Shown here: positions 28,555 through 37,600 of the stretch, piece after piece
Numbering within the stretch: position 1 is the first letter of the stretch
Layout of the letters: each line of letters starts with the position of its first letter
Assembly (NCBI RefSeq): GCF_000616095.1
Contig: NZ_BAMS01000002.1
Coordinates: 248,001-312,000, forward strand
DNA length: 64,000 nt
Direction: 5' to 3'
Source: Sneathiella glossodoripedis JCM 23214
Lineage (GTDB): Bacteria; Pseudomonadota; Alphaproteobacteria; Sneathiellales; Sneathiellaceae
The notes under the pieces: generated by a model
Seen by the model: the letters and a program-made list of their open reading frames with translations, nothing else
The model's database searches: none
Told to the model about the DNA's origin: nothing
Translations under genes and position numbers: made by a program

Positions 28555-29277
28555 TTAATTCAACGTGGGCAGTTGTTCGACTGCCTTCATTTGCAAGTCA
28601 TGTTCTGCATCCAGAAGTTTCTGGGCTGACTCATAGGCTCGCAAAACTTCAATCATGGTGGTCATTTCAAGGATTGGATTTACATTGGAGCTTTCCAGGC
28701 TGCCTTGAAGAACTTTGGCTTCAGGGGCAGGGAATGGATTTTCTCCGTTTGCTTTGTAATACCCGTTACCTTCTTGTGTCAGTTTTTGATTGTTATCAAA
28801 AGTCACCAGCTCAAGCTTCAGTACTTCATCTGTGCCCAAGTTAATTGTGCCGTCAGCGGCGACTTCGATGTCCGGGTTGGTCAGATCGACCTGGATGGTG
28901 CCGTTTCCTTCATCCAGGAGGAAATCACCATTGCTGGTAACGATGAACCCTTCAGGGTCCAGTTTGAAATTGCCATTGCGGGTATAGCGGACGCCATCTT
29001 CTGTGCGGATTGTAAAAAAACCATCACCAGCAATCGCAAAATCGAGGGCGCGATTGGTGTTAGTGACCCGGCCTTCACTTTGATCGTGGTAGACGCCGTA
29101 ATCCTGTACATAGGAAATCTTTTCGGCTTGAGGCTCGTTCTGTAGATATTCCTGAAATACAGGACTGACGCTTTTAAACGAAGTTGTGGACATATTTGCA
29201 AGGTTATTTGCAATAATATCCAGATGACGCTTAAGAGCCATTTGTTGAGACAATCCGACATAGACAGCATTTTCCAT
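28555..29277 (-). CDS. flgF: Flagellar proximal rod protein FlgF
   Basis: A 240-residue rod protein. Motifs: MENAVYVGLSQQMALKRHLDIIANNLANMSTTSFK, FAIAGDGFFTIRTEDGVRYTRNGNF, and the C-terminal LESSNVNPILEMTTMIEVLRAYESAQK. It is the first gene of the flgF-flgG-flgA-flgH operon, just downstream of a sigma-54-like promoter and divergent from fliL. Confidence 0.96.
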   Translation of the reverse strand: MENAVYVGLSQQMALKRHLDIIANNLANMSTTSFKSVSPVFQEYLQNEPQAEKISYVQDYGVYHDQSEGRVTNTNRALDFAIAGDGFFTIRTEDGVRYTRNGNFKLDPEGFIVTSNGDFLLDEGNGTIQVDLTNPDIEVAADGTINLGTDEVLKLELVTFDNNQKLTQEGNGYYKANGENPFPAPEAKVLQGSLESSNVNPILEMTTMIEVLRAYESAQKLLDAEHDLQMKAVEQLPTLN

Positions 29278-29609
29278 CTTTTTCTCCGCCTTTCTGGCAA
29301 ATATTCAGTTGCTCACATTTATGCATAAGCCGTGCCAAAAAATATATTGTTGTATTTCAATGAGTTAAGATGTTGGATAAGGAAGGTGATTGCGTCTAGG
29401 GAGCATAAAATACCGGGAAGACGGAAAATTATTCCATCCGTTTGAGGCGAGCGTCGCAAATTCGTCGCTGAAGTGGCTATAGGTTGTATTTTGCCAACTA
29501 AATAATATTGAAAATTTGTTATAAAGTGAAATACTGCAACTTATTGTTAACCAAGTTTTTTTAAATTTGGCAGAACTGAAATAATACCAGTAGTGGGACC
29601 AGTCTTTAG
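29278..29609. other. Divergent flagellar promoter region flgF/fliL
   Basis: About 330 bases without a gene, AT-rich in the half nearer fliL. It contains the sigma-54-like element for flgF. I found no comparably good element in the fliL direction; a TTGGCAGAACTG stretch near 29568 lacks the -12 GC. Confidence 0.5.
29323..29337 (-). promoter_or_regulatory. Sigma-54-like promoter upstream of flgF
   Basis: On the minus strand TGGCACGGCTTATGC matches TGGCAC-N5-TTGC with one mismatch in the -12 box (ATGC) and correct GG-GC spacing. It ends about 46 bp upstream of the flgF start. Confidence 0.62.
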
Positions 29610-30146
29610 ATGGCAGATGAAAATGCAGAAGGCGCAGAAGGCGCGGCAGCCTCGGAAGAGGGTGATGTTGAGAAGGTCAAGAAGAAGGGCCTGAGTGGCA
29701 AGGCTCTTATTCTGTTTATTGTTCTGCCAGTGTTGCTCATCGTTGGCGGTGCCGGCGGAGCTTATTTTGCGGGCGTTTTTGATAGTGAGGAGCCCACGGA
29801 AGAAGCGGAAGTCGAGGAGGTGGTAGAAGAGGTCGAGAAGGTTGTGGTCTTCTATGATCTTCCAGACATGCTCATTAATCTGAGTTCCGCCGCTGATGAC
29901 GCCAGTTTTTTGAAACTGGTGGTATCCCTTGAGCTTGATGACGAGACGGTTTTGCCTGAGTTGGAAAAATTGATGCCGCGGGTAATGGATAATTTTCAGG
30001 TATACTTGCGTGAACTGCGCCGGGAAGATTTGCGTGGATCCGCTGGCGTTTACCGACTTAAAGAAGAATTGCTTTATCGTATCAATAGCTCGATCAAGCC
30101 CATACAGGTCAAAGATGTCCTGTTCAAGGAAATGCTTGTTCAGTAG
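29610..30146 (+). CDS. fliL: Flagellar basal body-associated protein FliL
   Basis: A 178-residue single-pass inner-membrane protein near the stator. A cytoplasmic acidic/basic N-terminus precedes the membrane segment ALILFIVLPVLLIVGGAGGAYFAG. A glutamate-rich linker (EEPTEEAEVEEVVEEVEK) leads to the periplasmic domain (VVFYDLPDMLINLSSA ... FLKLVVSLELDDE ... FQVYLRELRREDLRGSAGVYRLKEELLYRINSSI). It begins the fliL-fliM operon, eight bp before fliM. Confidence 0.95.
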   Translation: MADENAEGAEGAAASEEGDVEKVKKKGLSGKALILFIVLPVLLIVGGAGGAYFAGVFDSEEPTEEAEVEEVVEEVEKVVVFYDLPDMLINLSSAADDASFLKLVVSLELDDETVLPELEKLMPRVMDNFQVYLRELRREDLRGSAGVYRLKEELLYRINSSIKPIQVKDVLFKEMLVQ

Positions 30147-30154
30147 GAGTTCTG

Positions 30155-31357
30155 ATGGCTGACGAAGACGAAATGGATATGGCTGCTGCTATGGCAGCTG
30201 AGGGCGGTGAAGAAGAAATGGATATGGCCGCCGCCATGGCTGCTGAAGATGGCGGTGACGATGACATGGATATGGCTGCTGCCATGGGCATGGAGCCAGG
30301 GTCCGAGGGTGAAATGGATATGGCTGCCGCGATGGGCGGCGATGCCGAGGAAGAGGAGCCTGCAGGAGCGAGTATTTCTGAAGCCTCTTCAGGGCAATCC
30401 ACCCGTGTTTTGAATCAGGATGAGATTGATAGTCTTCTTGGTTTTGACATGGACGGAGATGGTAGCGGAGAGAAATCCGGTATTAAGGCCATCATCAATT
30501 CCGCACTGGTGAACTATGAACGTCTTCCAATGCTGGAAGTTGTGTTCGACCGTCTCGTTCGTATGATGACCACATCGCTCAGGAATTTTACTTCTGACAA
30601 TGTTGAAGTCAGTCTGGACAATATCACTTCGATCCGTTTCGGTGACTATTTGAATTCAATCCCTTTACCTGCAATCTTGAGTGTTTTTCGCGCAGAAGAG
30701 TGGGATAACTATGGCCTCATTATGGTCGACAGTTCGCTGATTTACTCAATCGTGGATGTTCTGTTGGGTGGCCGGCGGGGAACTGCGGCCATGAGAATTG
30801 AAGGGCGGCCATATACGACAATTGAGAGAAATCTGGTTGAGCGGATGGTCAGCGTCATTTTGCATGACATGTGCGCCGCGTTTGAACCGCTTAGCCCCGT
30901 GAATTTCACGCAGGAACGTGTTGAGACAAATCCCCGTTTCGCAACAATTGCACGTCCAGCCAATGCCGCCATTTTGATCAAGTTGCGTATTGATATGGAA
31001 GATCGAGGCGGGCGACTTGAGCTATTGCTGCCGTATGCCACGCTGGAGCCCGTTCGTGAGCTTCTGTTGCAGATGTTCATGGGTGAAAAATTTGGTCGTG
31101 ACAGTATCTGGGAAAACCACTTGGCGACCGAGTTATGGGCCACCGAAGTGGATATTCAGGCGGTGCTGGACGAGCAGGAAATGTCTTTGAATGAAATACT
31201 GGGATTGGAAATTGGTGACACAGTCATGCTGAATGCCTCTCCGCAAAGCCCGGTTGTGCTCAGATGCGGCGGGATCGGAATGGTTTCAGGTAAAATGGGA
31301 CGTTCTGGACAGAATATCGCTGTAAAGGTCGATAAGACACTTCGTCATTTAGGATAG
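30155..31357 (+). CDS. fliM: Flagellar motor switch protein FliM with acidic repeat N-terminus
   Basis: C-ring switch protein that binds CheY-P. The canonical body starts with the CheY-binding EIDSLL motif (RVLNQDEIDSLLGFD, residues 84-98) and continues with the CheC-like middle domain and the C-terminal SpoA domain (LEIGDTVMLN, VVLRCGGIGMVSGKMGRSG). About 80 extra residues precede it, with four copies of (E/D)MDMAAAM at residues 6, 21, 37 and 53, separated by acidic Gly/Glu linkers. E. coli FliM begins directly with the EIDALL peptide, so the binding peptide is displaced onto a long acidic tether. Confidence 0.95.
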   Translation: MADEDEMDMAAAMAAEGGEEEMDMAAAMAAEDGGDDDMDMAAAMGMEPGSEGEMDMAAAMGGDAEEEEPAGASISEASSGQSTRVLNQDEIDSLLGFDMDGDGSGEKSGIKAIINSALVNYERLPMLEVVFDRLVRMMTTSLRNFTSDNVEVSLDNITSIRFGDYLNSIPLPAILSVFRAEEWDNYGLIMVDSSLIYSIVDVLLGGRRGTAAMRIEGRPYTTIERNLVERMVSVILHDMCAAFEPLSPVNFTQERVETNPRFATIARPANAAILIKLRIDMEDRGGRLELLLPYATLEPVRELLLQMFMGEKFGRDSIWENHLATELWATEVDIQAVLDEQEMSLNEILGLEIGDTVMLNASPQSPVVLRCGGIGMVSGKMGRSGQNIAVKVDKTLRHLG

Positions 31358-31364
31358 TTATGTA

Positions 31365-31814
31365 ATGGAATTTTTATCAATTCCCCTGATACTTGATTTG
31401 ATTTTGATTGTGATGCTGGCGGCCTGCATTGCCTATTGTGTCAGCCTGAACAAGAAATTGTCAGTGATGCGAGACGCGCAGTCGGAAATGCAAAAGGTTG
31501 CTAAGCAGTTTGATCAGGCAATCGTAAAATCCAAGCTTGGGATTGAAGAGCTGAAAAAAGCGAGTAAGGACGTCGGCGGCGCGCTACAAAGCGAAATAGA
31601 TGAGGCTAAAACCCTTGTTGAAGAATTGAAGCTTATTCAGGCGTCCAGTTCAAGAATTGCTGATCGGTTGCAGGAAAGTGTCGGTGGTGTTGGGCAGAAA
31701 ATCAATACGCCAAAAGAGTCGCTATCGGAAGATAAGGCGGATGAGGAAGTTGTAATTGAGCCAAGGACAGATGCCGAACGCGAGCTTCTTGAAATGTTGA
31801 CCAAATCCAAGTGA
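31365..31814 (+). CDS. DUF6468 domain-containing flagellar-locus protein
   Basis: A 149-residue protein with an N-terminal membrane anchor (IPLILDLILIVMLAACIAYCVSL) and a cytoplasmic or periplasmic coiled coil (MQKVAKQFDQAIVKSKLGIEELKKASKDVG). The length and pattern match DUF6468, found beside fliM in alphaproteobacteria. It overlaps the next gene at its stop and so is translationally coupled. Role unknown. Confidence 0.75.
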   Translation: MEFLSIPLILDLILIVMLAACIAYCVSLNKKLSVMRDAQSEMQKVAKQFDQAIVKSKLGIEELKKASKDVGGALQSEIDEAKTLVEELKLIQASSSRIADRLQESVGGVGQKINTPKESLSEDKADEEVVIEPRTDAERELLEMLTKSK

Positions 31815-32509
31815 GAAATTCCGGAAATCCCATGATGAAAAACCTGAGAATACTACCCATAACCGTAATTGCGATGGCTCTGGTTTTTGGATTGAAAATC
31901 AGCAGCTTCTGGAGTGATGCCCAAGGTTTGATTTTTGGCATTGAGGTTGCGGAAGTTCAGGCGCAGACACAGGAAACTGCCGCTGAGAATGATACCACCG
32001 AACAGACCACTGAAAATGAAGCAGCGCCGCAGGAAAATAACAATGAAGCGGAAGCGCAGCGCGAAGACTTTGACGTAACAGAGTTAAGTGAAAGTGAAAT
32101 TGAAGTTTTGCAAAAGCTGACGGAGAGACGAGAGCAATTGAAAGTTCGCGAACAGGAACTTGAAATGCGCGATAATCTCCTTCAGGCGACTGAGAAACGG
32201 ATTGATGAAAAAATCGCAAAGCTGAAAGAAATTGAATCTACCATTCAGGATTTGCTCAAAAAACATGACAAGGAAGAATTAAAGAGACTGAAAAGCCTGG
32301 TTTCCATTTACGAAAAAATGAAACCTAAAGACGCTGCGAGCATCTTTAATTCATTGGATATGAAGGTGTTGCTGGATATTGCCGGTCTTATGAAAGAGAG
32401 CAAACTGGCGACAATCCTTGGTAATATGAATGGGGCAAGAGCCAAGGAATTGACTATCGAACTCGCGACACGCAAGCAGTTGCCGGATGTGAAGGATGGT
32501 AATGGATAG
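31811..32509 (+). CDS. MotE-like protein (MgtE N-domain fold)
   Basis: A 232-residue protein with an N-terminal hydrophobic signal/anchor (ILPITVIAMALVFGLKISSFW), a Gln/Glu-rich linker, and a long coiled coil (EREQLKVREQELEMRDNLLQATEKR). The C-terminal helical domain is KRLKSLVSIYEKMKPKDAASIFNSLDMKVLLDIAGLMKE, the MgtE-N/MotE pattern. MotE is a periplasmic chaperone for MotC in Rhizobiales; the same job here is inference. Overlaps the DUF6468 stop. Confidence 0.75.
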   Translation: MRNSGNPMMKNLRILPITVIAMALVFGLKISSFWSDAQGLIFGIEVAEVQAQTQETAAENDTTEQTTENEAAPQENNNEAEAQREDFDVTELSESEIEVLQKLTERREQLKVREQELEMRDNLLQATEKRIDEKIAKLKEIESTIQDLLKKHDKEELKRLKSLVSIYEKMKPKDAASIFNSLDMKVLLDIAGLMKESKLATILGNMNGARAKELTIELATRKQLPDVKDGNG

Positions 32510-32611
32510 CTGTTATATTGCGGCACTCTGCTGTCCCATTTTTACTCGGGATTAACTTAAACGGAATAAGCTTTAAACAGCTGACAGGGCAAAATTGGGA
32601 ATAGGTGAAAT

Positions 32612-33274
32612 ATGGAACAAGCAGTGTTTGCTGAACATCTGACAAAGCGTGTTGAGACCATCCGTGAGGAGATGGGGTCGACAGTTGCTGTGGAAGATGT
32701 GGCTGATCTTGTTGAAAAGCTGATGTGCAGCATGGAAGGGGATATTAGTGGTCCTCAAATACAAATTCATTCCCAAATTTTAGAGCTTGTAGATTTTATC
32801 AAAAAAGCACGTGTTGAAATATCTTCGCTGCAACCGCAGGAAATCAGCGAACAGCATATTCCTGCAGCAGCTGACGAACTGAGCGCAATTGTTGATGCGA
32901 CCGAAGATGCGACAAATACGTTTTTGGATGCGGCGGAGACACTCGGTGAAATCGGAGCAAACATTGGCGGCGATCAGGAAGCCAAAATTGCGGATGTGAT
33001 TACACAAATTTACGAAGCTTCAAACTTTCAGGACATTACCGGTCAACGAATAAACAAGGTTGTCTCAACGCTTCAGCATATCGAAACTGTTATCAACAAA
33101 ATGGCAGATTCAATGGGAGCACCTGTAAACAAGGATGCAGCGCGCACCGATGCTACAGATGTTCTAAAAGAGAATGATGAGCGGCCGGATGCAGATCTAT
33201 TGAATGGTCCGCAAATGGATGGTGATGGTGTGTCGCAGGATGAAATCGATGCTTTGCTTGCAAGTTTCGATTAA
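32612..33274 (+). CDS. cheZ: CheZ-like protein phosphatase
   Basis: A 220-residue helical protein with the CheZ catalytic signature IYEASNFQDITGQRINKVV, whose glutamine and aspartate activate water for CheY-P dephosphorylation. The long helix before it (residues about 60-130) fits the CheZ hairpin. After a variable linker the C-terminus ends VSQDEIDALLASFD, a CheY-binding peptide almost identical to the FliM N-terminal motif. It lies in the motor operon. Start at ATG 32612 after GGAATAGGTG. Confidence 0.87.
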   Translation: MEQAVFAEHLTKRVETIREEMGSTVAVEDVADLVEKLMCSMEGDISGPQIQIHSQILELVDFIKKARVEISSLQPQEISEQHIPAAADELSAIVDATEDATNTFLDAAETLGEIGANIGGDQEAKIADVITQIYEASNFQDITGQRINKVVSTLQHIETVINKMADSMGAPVNKDAARTDATDVLKENDERPDADLLNGPQMDGDGVSQDEIDALLASFD

Positions 33275-33294
33275 AGATGGAGTAGCGCTGCCTG

Positions 33295-33975
33295 ATGTTA
33301 GGTAATTACCAGCATGTTCCCAATGCAAGGATCGCAAATAAAAGCACAACGATTGTATTCGTTGCGCTTTATTTTTTGTTGCTCGCATTTTTTATTTATC
33401 TGAACTCAATATCGGAACCTGCGGAAGAGCGAATTCGCTCTGTTATTGGCAGTATTGACGTTGCTTTCAAAGGGGAAGAAAAGACACAGCAGGAACATGC
33501 GGATACCCACTACAAGCAGGACAAGCTCGGCAATGCGGTGTTTCATGCTCAATTGAAGCAGGTCTATGAAGCTGCTATTCCACTGATCAAAAGTGAAGAG
33601 AGTAAAGAGGGCGATAGTTTGCGTTTTCGCATTCCTGTCAGTCAGTTATTTGCAGAAAAATCCACGGATATCCGCGCCGCCAGACAAGATTTACTTGATG
33701 AGACCGCCAGAATTCTGATTAAACGCAGTAGTGTTGTCCCGACTGATATGGAAATTTCACTTAGGACATCTGCTGATTTACCCAAATCGGACGAGCTTGG
33801 TGGAAATCTGGATATTAAGCGATTAAACACACTGGTAGAAAGCTTTGCCGCGCAAGGTGTGCCAGCGAGAAATCTGTTTGTTGGACTTTCCGGAAATGCT
33901 GAGAATGAAGTCGTATTTCAGTTCTATGTACGGGATAATTTTAATCACCAATTCCAGAGGGAAGCTGATAAATGA
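33295..33975 (+). CDS. Membrane-anchored protein of the motor operon
   Basis: A 226-residue protein I do not recognise by family. It has one N-terminal transmembrane segment (TIVFVALYFLLLAFFIYLNSIS) and a periplasmic domain with alternating strands and helices (LRFRIPVSQLFAEKSTDIRAAR, ILIKRSSVVPTDMEISLR, LVESFAAQGVPARNLFVGL). The VPTDMEISL / LSFAAQGVPARNL pattern loosely recalls OmpA-type stator domains, as if a second MotB-like partner. It ends in an ATGA overlap with motB. Confidence 0.6.
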   Translation: MLGNYQHVPNARIANKSTTIVFVALYFLLLAFFIYLNSISEPAEERIRSVIGSIDVAFKGEEKTQQEHADTHYKQDKLGNAVFHAQLKQVYEAAIPLIKSEESKEGDSLRFRIPVSQLFAEKSTDIRAARQDLLDETARILIKRSSVVPTDMEISLRTSADLPKSDELGGNLDIKRLNTLVESFAAQGVPARNLFVGLSGNAENEVVFQFYVRDNFNHQFQREADK

Positions 33976-34696
33976 GCCTTCTGGATGAAAATATGCTACC
34001 TGCCAAGCGCCGCACAAATACTATGTGGCTTACCTCGTTAGCTGATTTGCTTGCGCTCCTACTCGCGTTTTTTGTTCTTGTGTTTGCGATGAATGAAATC
34101 AAACGGGACACTTGGGAAAAGGTAATTGATGCAATCGGTAATCCGCTTAATCTGAACATAGAGAATGAAGAGGCGGGACCAACCGCTGAGAAGAATGTGG
34201 AGCTGTTCTCGGAACAACGAGCATTTGATCTGGACTATCTGGAAAATATTATCAGCGCAAAAGTCGCAAATAGTGAACAGCTAAAACATGTTGAGGTGTT
34301 CAAGCTGCAGACCGCCTTATTATTTCGTTTGCTGGCGATACTTTTTTTGAGGCTGGAAATAATACAGTATCTCAAAAGCTGGTGGAAGCAACTCGATTGC
34401 TCGGTGAAAGTCTGCGCTATGTAAAAAACAGGGTGGAGGTATACGGTCATACGGACCCGGTTCAGGCAAAGAACCCAACAGAGGAAACTCTGTCCAACTG
34501 GGGTTTGTCACTTGCCCGGGCCCTGTCAGTATCAGAGGCCTTGCGACGGGCGGGTTATGGGTATGATATTCGTGTTTTTGGAATGGCAGATACACGTTTC
34601 TTTGAACTGGCATCTGTAGAGACAAAAGAAAAAAAATATGCACTTGCACGCCGCGTTGATATTGTCATTCGCGAAGCAAAGGGACTTGATCGATGA
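33972..34696 (+). CDS. motB: MotB-like stator protein with OmpA domain (single frameshift)
   Basis: Stator subunit anchoring the motor to peptidoglycan. The N-terminal plug is TMWLTSLADLLALLLAFFVLVFAMN, with the proton-carrying aspartate at residue 25, followed by KRDTWEKVI. The frame breaks near 34310-34330. The other frame carries SFAGDTFFEAGNNTVSQKLVEATRL and VEVYGHTDPVQ ... NWGLSLARALSVSEALRRAGY ... IRVFGMADTR, the OmpA peptidoglycan-binding fold. One missing base gives a full product of about 241 residues. No motA is in this window, so it lies elsewhere. ATGA overlaps join it to the genes on both sides. Confidence 0.88.
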
Positions 34697-37600
34697 TTAA
34701 TCTCAGGCTTCCAGGGCAAAAAATACTCTTCTTGCTGGGTTTTATTCTGAGCTTTGCGTTTATGCCAATATTGGTGAACGCAGCGGAAAAAATTGCAATT
34801 CGGGCCGCGGAACATCCCACATATGGGCGTGTTGTTTTCGACTGGGGCAGAGCGCAATCTTATGATGCTGATATTCGCGAGGGAAGCTTGATAATCACTT
34901 TCAAGGATCCGCTAGAGGCTAATCTATCAGTTGCGGAAAGAGCCCTGCAAGATTATGTGGGGAAAGGGGAAATATATAATAATAACAAAAGTGTACGATT
35001 TCCTCTTAAAGGCGAATATGGGTTAAGGACGGCAGTTTATGGAACAGCAATTGCGGTCGACTTACTGAAGAATTCAGGTGCTACTGATGCGCGAAAATCT
35101 GTTCGTGTGCGCGCCGGTGACCATCCAAAATACAGTCGCCTTGTGGTGGACTGGCCAACGCGCACTGAATATCAGGTTCAAAAGAAAAACGGTTTTTTTG
35201 ATCTGGTTTTTGATAAATCCGCGAATCTTGACATCGCCAAAATACAATCTGACTTGCCGAAATTTGTGAGCGGGCTGGCGGTAGAGCAAAATAGTGGCTC
35301 AACAACGTTGCGTGTAACAACAGGTGATAATGCGACAGTCCGCGCTTTTCGCAGCGGAAACAGCATTGCTTTTGATTTCCGCAAAGATCAAACAGGAAAT
35401 ACCACAGCCTCAACAGAAGTTGATCCAAAACCAGCGGTAGTTGCGAAAGTTTCGAAAACACCTGTACAGAAGCTGACAAATAACATTGATAAAGTAACCC
35501 AGCCTACGCGTGAGGACGATCCAGTACCCAGTCCTGCACAAGAGTTGGGAACTAAAGATACAGAAACAATAACAGCAAGTCTGAAACCCGCACCTGCTGA
35601 AAATGTTGGCGCGTCACAGGCAGAAGAACCTGCAGACGTGCCAGCCATGGCAACCAATTCACCAAGATCATTGATCCCCGTAGCAGGCTCTAAACCCATG
35701 AAAGCTGAACCTGCTCTGCCTGAGAAAAAGTTACTTGTGGATGTTGGTAACCTTAGAGATGGATTTCGGTTGATTTTTCCTTTTGAAGAATCTGCGGCTA
35801 TGGCTTTGTTTGAGCGGTCAGGTAATTATTGGGTCGTGTTTGACAAGCCTGTAGCACTGGATTTTCGAAATTTGGGTGGTCCCTATAAGTTTCTGGTATT
35901 GAAGAAAAAACAGTTCGGCCATGAAAGCGCTACAATCGCTAGATTAGCTGTTCGAGATGGGTACGCGCCCAGCGTTACCCGTATCCAGAATGAGTGGCGT
36001 GTCGACTTTCGACTGGCGGAGTCTCCGGTTATCAAGAATACCATTGATATTCAGCCACAGCCTGCGGCACAAAATGGCGCGCGGGTATTTATTCCTGCCG
36101 TCAATAACGGGGACAAAATTAGCTTTATTGATCCACAGGCAGGTGATGAACTTGTTGCAGTTCCTCTGCATGCCCCAAGCTGGGGTTTTGGCAGATCAAG
36201 AACCTTTACACAGTTTACGATTTTACCCTCAATGCAGGGAATTGCGATGACGGCGCGCGATCCGTCTGTTGCGGTTAGTGTGGAGCGAAATGGCGTATCA
36301 GTTACTGCAGAAGGTGGATTGCAGCTAACCCGCGCGATTTCCCGCCAAGATTTGTTCGCGGACGGTGATCTGACGGATCGTTTTGATTCCAAGAAAGATA
36401 AAGCACAATTGGTTCAACTCGATACTTGGCGGCAGGTGCCTGCCAAGGAATTTTGGGAACGTAAACAGCTTTTACAGCGGCGCGTAGCAAGGTCACCTCA
36501 GGCGGGGCGTAATGGTCCCAGAATGGAGCTGGCCAAATTTTTGGTTGGGCATGAGTTTCATGCGGATGCAATCGGAGTATTGGAGCGGATACGTCTTGAT
36601 GATCCCCGTGCAGATGAGGATGGGGTTTACAGATTGCTACGAGGGCTCGCCAACCTGGGTCTAAGGCATCTGGATCAGGCGGAAGTCGATCTGTTTAACC
36701 CGGTATTTGATGGCATTGCTGAGGTGGCGCCGTGGCGAGCTAAGCTTGCTGCAGAGAAGAAAGATTGGAAACGGGCAGCGTCTGAGCTCAAAATCGGCCG
36801 CGATGCTTTTGGAGTTTATGATCAGGATTTATCAAACGAGTTCAATCTGTTGGCGGCTGAAGCTGCGCTAGAGGATTATGACATTGAAGCCGCTAATGCG
36901 GCACTTGAAGAAATCAGAACATCCGTGAGTGGTCAGGTAGATCTTGAGACCGCTGCTTTGCGGGAATATCTGGAGGGTGTCTCCGCTTTGCGCTCAGGGG
37001 ATATTGGGCGCGCCGTTGGAAAATTTGATCAAACGATAGCGCTTGATCATAGACCAACAACAGCGAAAGCAAGATTTGCCAAGGTAAATGCCCAGCTTGC
37101 GTTGAAAGAATTATCGCCGGAAGAGGCAATTGAAGAGTTTCGTAAAATGTCGTTCGTCTGGCGCGGTGATGAACTTGAGCTCAATATTCTCAAGCGGATC
37201 GGTGACTTGCAAATTGCAAGTGGTCAAATGCGCGAAGGTCTGAAGACCTTTAAGGAAATTGTCATGACATTTCCAAAAGCACCCATCGCGCGGGATACAG
37301 CAAGGGAAATGAATGACATATTCAATCAATTATTTCTTGAAGGTGGTGCAGAGGCGCTCCCTCCCATAAAGGCACTGGCGCTTTATTATGAATATCGTGA
37401 ACTCACACCACTTGGGGATAAGGGCGATCAAATGATCAGAAATTTGGCAGATCGATTAATCAAGGTTGATCTGCTGGAACAGGCCGCGCAACTGCTTGAC
37501 CATCAGGTTAATTTCCGACTTAGCGGGGCACAGAAGGCTGTCACGGGAGCAAAGCTTGCTGTTGTACATCTTTGGAATGGTGATCCTAAAGAGAGTATCA

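Noticed and set aside
29560-29590. TTGGCAGAACTG as a sigma-54 promoter for fliL
   Set aside because: The -12 GC dinucleotide is missing at the required distance.
30124-30402. Minus-strand Ser/Ala/Pro-rich ORF opposite the start of fliM
   Set aside because: It is the antisense shadow of the MDMAAAM repeats; low complexity follows from the repeat codons.
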